Positions 60,527-64,000 of a stretch of DNA of 64,000 nt are shown piece after piece (position 1 is the first letter of the stretch; the number at the start of each line of letters is the position of its first letter). The stretch covers positions 941,501 to 1,005,500 of the forward strand of contig NC_022657.1 of NCBI RefSeq assembly GCF_000494755.1, written 5' to 3'. Under the pieces are notes generated by a model. It ran no database searches. It saw nothing but the letters and a program-made list of their open reading frames with translations, and was not told the origin of the DNA. This DNA is from Amorphoplanes friuliensis DSM 7358. GTDB taxonomy: Bacteria; Actinomycetota; Actinomycetes; Mycobacteriales; Micromonosporaceae. The translations under genes and the position numbers were made by a program.

Positions 60527-60712
60527 ATGGCTAAGAAGGCGCTGATCATCAAGGCGGCCGCGAAGCCGAAGTTCGCCGTTCGTGCGTACACCCGCTGCCA
60601 GAAATGCGGGCGTCCGCACTCGGTCTACCGCAAGTTCGGTCTGTGCCGGGTGTGTCTCCGGGACATGGCCCACCGCGGTGAACTGCCCGGCGTGTCCAAG
60701 GCTTCCTGGTAA
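60527..60712 (+). CDS. rpsN: 30S ribosomal protein S14, zinc-binding (type Z)
   Basis: A 61-residue S14 ([20 protein letters not shown], then [18 protein letters not shown]). All four zinc cysteines (CQKC, CRVC) are present, so this is the zinc-plus form. It starts two bases after rplE. Confidence 0.97.
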   Translation: MAKKALIIKAAAKPKFAVRAYTRCQKCGRPHSVYRKFGLCRVCLRDMAHRGELPGVSKASW

Positions 60713-60787
60713 TCCAAGCTTGTAATACCGCTTCGCCGTAGGCCCGGGACCCCTGGGAACCCCGGCGAGAAAGGTTGACGAATACCC

Positions 60788-61195
60788 ATGACGATGACGG
60801 ACCCGATCGCAGACATGCTCACGCGTCTGCGTAACGCCAACCAGGCGTACCACGACAAGGTGACGATGCCCTTCTCGAAGATCAAGGCGAACATCGCCGA
60901 GGTCCTCAAGGCAGAGGGCTACATCGCCTCCTGGACGGCCGAGGACCCCGCTGAAGGCGAAGTCGGCAAGCGCCTGGTCGTTGAGCTCAAGTACGGCCAG
61001 AGCCGCGAGCGCAGCCTCGCCGGCATCAAGCGCGTGTCCAAGCCCGGTCTCCGGGTGTACGCCAAGTCCGACGAGCTCCCCCGGGTGCTCGGCGGCCTGG
61101 GTGTCGCGATCGTTTCGACGTCCCAGGGGCTGCTGACCGACCGGCAGGCCCGCAAGCGGAGCGTTGGCGGGGAAATCCTCGCCTTCGTTTGGTAA
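60788..61195 (+). CDS. rpsH: 30S ribosomal protein S8
   Basis: A 135-residue S8 ([60 protein letters not shown]). S8 is the classic spc-operon repressor in E. coli; no matching rRNA mimic was checked here. GAGAAAGG precedes the ATG. Confidence 0.97.
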   Translation: MTMTDPIADMLTRLRNANQAYHDKVTMPFSKIKANIAEVLKAEGYIASWTAEDPAEGEVGKRLVVELKYGQSRERSLAGIKRVSKPGLRVYAKSDELPRVLGGLGVAIVSTSQGLLTDRQARKRSVGGEILAFVW

Positions 61196-61208
61196 CGGAG
61201 ACTCTGAC

Positions 61209-61751
61209 ATGTCGCGAATCGGACGTAAGTCGATCCCGGTACCGGCCGGCGTCGACGTCACCATCACGGGCCAGACCGTCAAGGTCAAGGGCCCCAAGGG
61301 CGAGCTCTCGCACACCGTGGCCGAGCCCATCACTGTCGAGAAGGCGGAGAACGGCGAGCTCGCCGTCAACCGCCCGAACGACGAGCGCCGGGCCAAGGAA
61401 CTCCACGGCCTCTCGCGTACCCTGGTCGCCAACATGATCGTCGGCGTCACCGAGGGCTACAAGAAGACGCTGGAGATCAACGGCACCGGTTACCGCGTGA
61501 CCGCCAAGGGCAAGGACCTCGAGTTCGCCCTGGGCTTCTCGCACCCGGTCAACGTCGTTCCGCCGGCCGGCATCACCTTCTCGGTGGAGCGGCCGACGCA
61601 GTTCACGGTCACCGGCATCGACAAGCAGCTCGTCGGCGAGGTTGCCGCGAACATCCGGAAGATCCGCCCGCCGGAGCCGTACAAGGGCAAGGGCGTCAAG
61701 TACCAGGGCGAGGTCATCCGCCGCAAGGCTGGAAAGGCAGGTAAGAAGTGA
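61209..61751 (+). CDS. rplF: 50S ribosomal protein L6
   Basis: A 180-residue L6 ([60 protein letters not shown]). The ATG at 61209 is chosen over an in-frame start inside rpsH. It supports the factor-binding site. Confidence 0.97.
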   Translation: MSRIGRKSIPVPAGVDVTITGQTVKVKGPKGELSHTVAEPITVEKAENGELAVNRPNDERRAKELHGLSRTLVANMIVGVTEGYKKTLEINGTGYRVTAKGKDLEFALGFSHPVNVVPPAGITFSVERPTQFTVTGIDKQLVGEVAANIRKIRPPEPYKGKGVKYQGEVIRRKAGKAGKK

Positions 61752-62143
61752 CCGCCACGCTGCTCAAGCGCCGCAATGGCGGCGGTGCGTCGTACAAGCG
61801 CGCCGTCGGCAAGGCACGTCGGCACTTCCGGGTCCGCAAGAACGTCAGCGGCACCGCCGAGCGTCCCCGTCTGGTCGTCACCCGGTCCACGCGGAACATC
61901 ACCGCGCAGATCGTCGACGACCTCAAGGGCCACACGCTCGTGTCGGCCTCCACGCTCGACGCCTCCCTGCGGGGCGGCGAGGGTGACAAGAGCGCTCTGG
62001 CCGGCAAGGTCGGGGCTCTTCTCGCCGAGCGGGCCAAGGCCGCGGGCGTTTCCAAGGTCGTCTTCGACCGCGGTGGCAACCGGTACGCGGGGCGGATCGC
62101 CGCGCTGGCCGACGCCGCCCGCGAAGCCGGACTCGAGTTCTAG
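61748..62143 (+). CDS. rplR: 50S ribosomal protein L18
   Basis: A 131-residue L18 ([40 protein letters not shown]). It binds 5S rRNA with L5. The GTG overlaps the rplF stop by four bases. Confidence 0.96.
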   Translation: MTATLLKRRNGGGASYKRAVGKARRHFRVRKNVSGTAERPRLVVTRSTRNITAQIVDDLKGHTLVSASTLDASLRGGEGDKSALAGKVGALLAERAKAAGVSKVVFDRGGNRYAGRIAALADAAREAGLEF

Positions 62144-62155
62144 GAGGGATGACCT

Positions 62156-62776
62156 ATGCCTGGTCAGCAGCGTCGAGGCGGCGGGACCGGCGGTAACAAC
62201 GAAGGTGGCCGCCGTGACAACCGCCGTGAAGGCGGACGCGGTAACGCGCCTGTCGAGAAGACCCCGCATCTCGAGCGGGTCGTAGCGATCAACCGTGTCG
62301 CCAAGGTCGTCAAGGGTGGTCGTCGCTTCAGCTTCACCGCCCTCGTGATCGTCGGCGACGGCGACGGCACGGTCGGCATCGGCTACGGAAAGGCCAAGGA
62401 GGTGCCCGCGGCCATCGCCAAGGGTGTCGAAGAGGCCAAGAAGCACTTCTTCAAGGTGCCGCGCATCGCCGCGACGATCCCCCACCCGATCACGGGTGAG
62501 GCCGCCGCCGGTGTCGTGCTCCTCAAGCCGGCCTCCGCCGGTACCGGCGTCATCGCCGGTGGCCCGGTGCGCGCCGTCCTGGAGTGCGCCGGTATCCACG
62601 ACGTGCTCTCGAAGAGCCTCGGCTCCTCGAACCCGATCAACATCGTGCACGCGACTGTGGCGGCCCTGAAGGGCCTGGAGTCCCCGGAGGCCGTTGCGGC
62701 CCGCCGTGGCCTCCCGGTCGAGGACGTCGCCCCTGCGGCCATGCTGGCGTCGCGCGCGGAAGCGGCGGTGCGCTGA
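62156..62776 (+). CDS. rpsE: 30S ribosomal protein S5
   Basis: A 206-residue S5 with a Gly/Arg-rich N-terminal extension of about 35 residues, then [20 protein letters not shown] and [20 protein letters not shown]. It controls decoding accuracy; the spectinomycin-loop region ([11 protein letters not shown]) is wild type. AGGAGGG precedes the ATG. Confidence 0.97.
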   Translation: MPGQQRRGGGTGGNNEGGRRDNRREGGRGNAPVEKTPHLERVVAINRVAKVVKGGRRFSFTALVIVGDGDGTVGIGYGKAKEVPAAIAKGVEEAKKHFFKVPRIAATIPHPITGEAAAGVVLLKPASAGTGVIAGGPVRAVLECAGIHDVLSKSLGSSNPINIVHATVAALKGLESPEAVAARRGLPVEDVAPAAMLASRAEAAVR

Positions 62777-62958
62777 TGGCACGCTTGAAGGTCACCCAGC
62801 TCCGGTCCGGCATCGGCCGTAAGCAGAACCAGCGGGACTCCCTGCGGTCGCTCGGGCTGAAGCGGATCAACGATGTGGTGGTCAAGGAGGACCGTCCCGA
62901 AATTCGGGGCATGATCTTCGCCGTGAACCACCTCGTCAGTGTCGAGGAGGTCGAGTAA
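62776..62958 (+). CDS. rpmD: 50S ribosomal protein L30
   Basis: A 60-residue L30 ([40 protein letters not shown]). The ATG shares one base with the rpsE stop, and the stop shares one base with rplO (TAATG). A longer in-frame start lies within rpsE and is rejected. Confidence 0.96.
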   Translation: MARLKVTQLRSGIGRKQNQRDSLRSLGLKRINDVVVKEDRPEIRGMIFAVNHLVSVEEVE

Positions 62959-63401
62959 TGGCGATCAAGGTTCACCACCTGCGTCCGGCGCCCGGCGCCA
63001 AGACCGCGAAGACCCGTGTGGGTCGCGGTGAAGGCTCCAAGGGCAAGACCGCCGGCCGCGGCACCAAGGGCACGAAGGCGCGTTACCAGGTTCCGGCCCG
63101 GTTCGAGGGTGGGCAGATGCCCCTCCACATGCGCCTGCCCAAGATGAAGGGCTTCAAGAACAAGAACAAGGTCGTCTTCCAGGTCGTGAACCTGGAGCGT
63201 CTGGCCGAGCTCTTCCCGAACGGTGGCGAGGTCGGCCCGCTGGAGCTCGCCGACGCCGGCGCGGTCCGTCGTGGCCACCCGGTCAAGGTTCTGGGCTCCG
63301 GCGAGCTGGGTAGCGTGACGCTGCAGGTTTCTGCGCACGCGTTCAGCGAGTCCGCCAAGGAGAAGATCGCAGCTGCTGGTGGTTCCGCCACCGAGCTGTG
63401 A
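62958..63401 (+). CDS. rplO: 50S ribosomal protein L15
   Basis: A 147-residue L15 ([60 protein letters not shown]). Late-assembly 50S protein. It ends the ribosomal run; a terminator follows. Confidence 0.97.
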   Translation: MAIKVHHLRPAPGAKTAKTRVGRGEGSKGKTAGRGTKGTKARYQVPARFEGGQMPLHMRLPKMKGFKNKNKVVFQVVNLERLAELFPNGGEVGPLELADAGAVRRGHPVKVLGSGELGSVTLQVSAHAFSESAKEKIAAAGGSATEL

Positions 63402-63409
63402 GGCTTTCC

Positions 63410-63454
63410 GGGGATGCTCGCCCGGGCATCGCGAGATGCTCGGGCAGCATCCCC
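63410..63454 (+). terminator. long hairpin terminator between rplO and secY
   Basis: The outer stem GGGGATGCT / AGCATCCCC extends into an inner stem GCCCG-G-GCATC / GATGC-T-CGGGC capped by GCGA, eight bases after the rplO stop. It separates the ribosomal transcript from secY, whose promoter must lie in 63455-63676; TTAAAGT near 63590 is a possible -10. Confidence 0.8.
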
Positions 63455-63676
63455 GTTGTGGCGTCTGACCTGGCCTTTTGTCAGAGCGGGCGCAAATGTT
63501 CCACCGGTTGCCGGATCGCCCTTCGTCCCCGGGCGTCACAGATGCGGCGACCGTGCCTCACAACAGGCACGTCAGACTGTTAAAGTCCGTTCCCAGCTAG
63601 GGATATCGGTCGTCCGGACCGATGCCTCCCCCCATCCGCCGGTTTCCAGGCGGTCACCTCGCGCAGGAGGAAGAAG

Positions 63677-64000
63677 TTGCTCTCCGCCTTTTCCAGTGCG
63701 TTCCGGACGCCTGACCTGCGCAAGAAGTTGCTGTTCACAGTAGCGATCATCGCGGTCTATCGGCTCGGTGCCACTCTGCCCAGCCCAGGCGTGTCCTACA
63801 CCAACGTCCAGAACTGTCTCGACGTGGTGAACAGCACCAACGCCGGCGGCGGGGTGCTCAACCTCCTGAACCTGTTCTCCGGCGGTGCGCTTCTTCAGCT
63901 GTCGGTCTTCGCGCTCGGCATCATGCCGTACATCACGGCCTCCATCATTCTGCAGTTGCTGACCGTGGTGATTCCCCGCCTCGAGCAGCTCCGCAAGGAG
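63677..64000 (+). CDS. secY: preprotein translocase subunit SecY, first 108 codons
   Basis: The frame is open to the window edge. It begins LLSAFSSAFRTPDLRKKLLF, has transmembrane helix 1 (FTVAIIAVYRLGATLPSPG), a plug region and SGGALLQLSVFALGIMPYIT, and ends within PRLEQLRKE, all standard SecY. The TTG start at 63677 lies six bases after AGGAGG. SecY forms the Sec channel with SecE, encoded at 34957. Confidence 0.95.
   Translation, partial: MLSAFSSAFRTPDLRKKLLFTVAIIAVYRLGATLPSPGVSYTNVQNCLDVVNSTNAGGGVLNLLNLFSGGALLQLSVFALGIMPYITASIILQLLTVVIPRLEQLRKE

Overview
The window is a high-GC actinobacterial chromosome segment. The gene order rpmG-hadA-hadB-tRNA-Trp-secE-nusG-(L11)-L1, L10-L7/L12-rpoB-rpoC, rpsL-rpsG-fusA-tuf and S10-spc, the TTG-started rpoB and secY, and the protein sequences fit Micromonosporaceae, most likely Actinoplanes or a close relative. 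The genus is an inference from sequence style; no search was run.

Layout. 1-7.0 kb: the end of a small secreted protein gene (minus strand), then a tightly coupled nuoIJKLMN block encoding the proton-pumping membrane arm of a complex I-like enzyme, with no nuoH or peripheral-arm genes in view. 7.0-17.5 kb: htpX, two tandem paralogous MFS exporters, a GntR/UTRA regulator divergent from a secreted GH16-CBM13 glycoside hydrolase, a secreted M23 peptidase with a six-unit repeat domain, a TetR regulator with an LLM oxidoreductase, and a GNAT-MOSC pair. 17.5-30 kb: accessory genes packed tail to tail, often sharing stop codons. They include an IS701-type insertion sequence and a 160-bp MITE-like element, an ECF42-type sigma factor with a DGPF protein, an AlkZ-like protein, a sialidase-fold protein, regulators, a hydrolase, tRNA-Tyr, YajQ and a rhodanese.

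30-33 kb: a 56-residue secreted peptide gene just ahead of a membrane GAF-GGDEF-EAL protein, then tRNA-Thr and tRNA-Met. 33.5-48 kb: L33, HadAB, tRNA-Trp, SecE, NusG, L1, an ABC transporter, L10/L12, rpoB and rpoC. 48-64 kb: two small membrane proteins, the str operon, and the complete S10-spc run from rpsJ to rplO, then the first 108 codons of secY.

The housekeeping half makes ribosomes, RNA polymerase and the Sec channel. Its most unusual feature is the absence of rplK (L11) between nusG and rplA, although an L1-type leader hairpin is still there. Other points of note are the CTAG-targeted double insertion that preserved two genes sharing one stop palindrome, local operator-like palindromes beside GntR, TetR and HTH genes, a frame switch in the rpsC tail, and a sequence motif shared by the rpsL and rpsJ leaders. 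I saw no CRISPR array, rRNA, phage or biosynthetic gene cluster.
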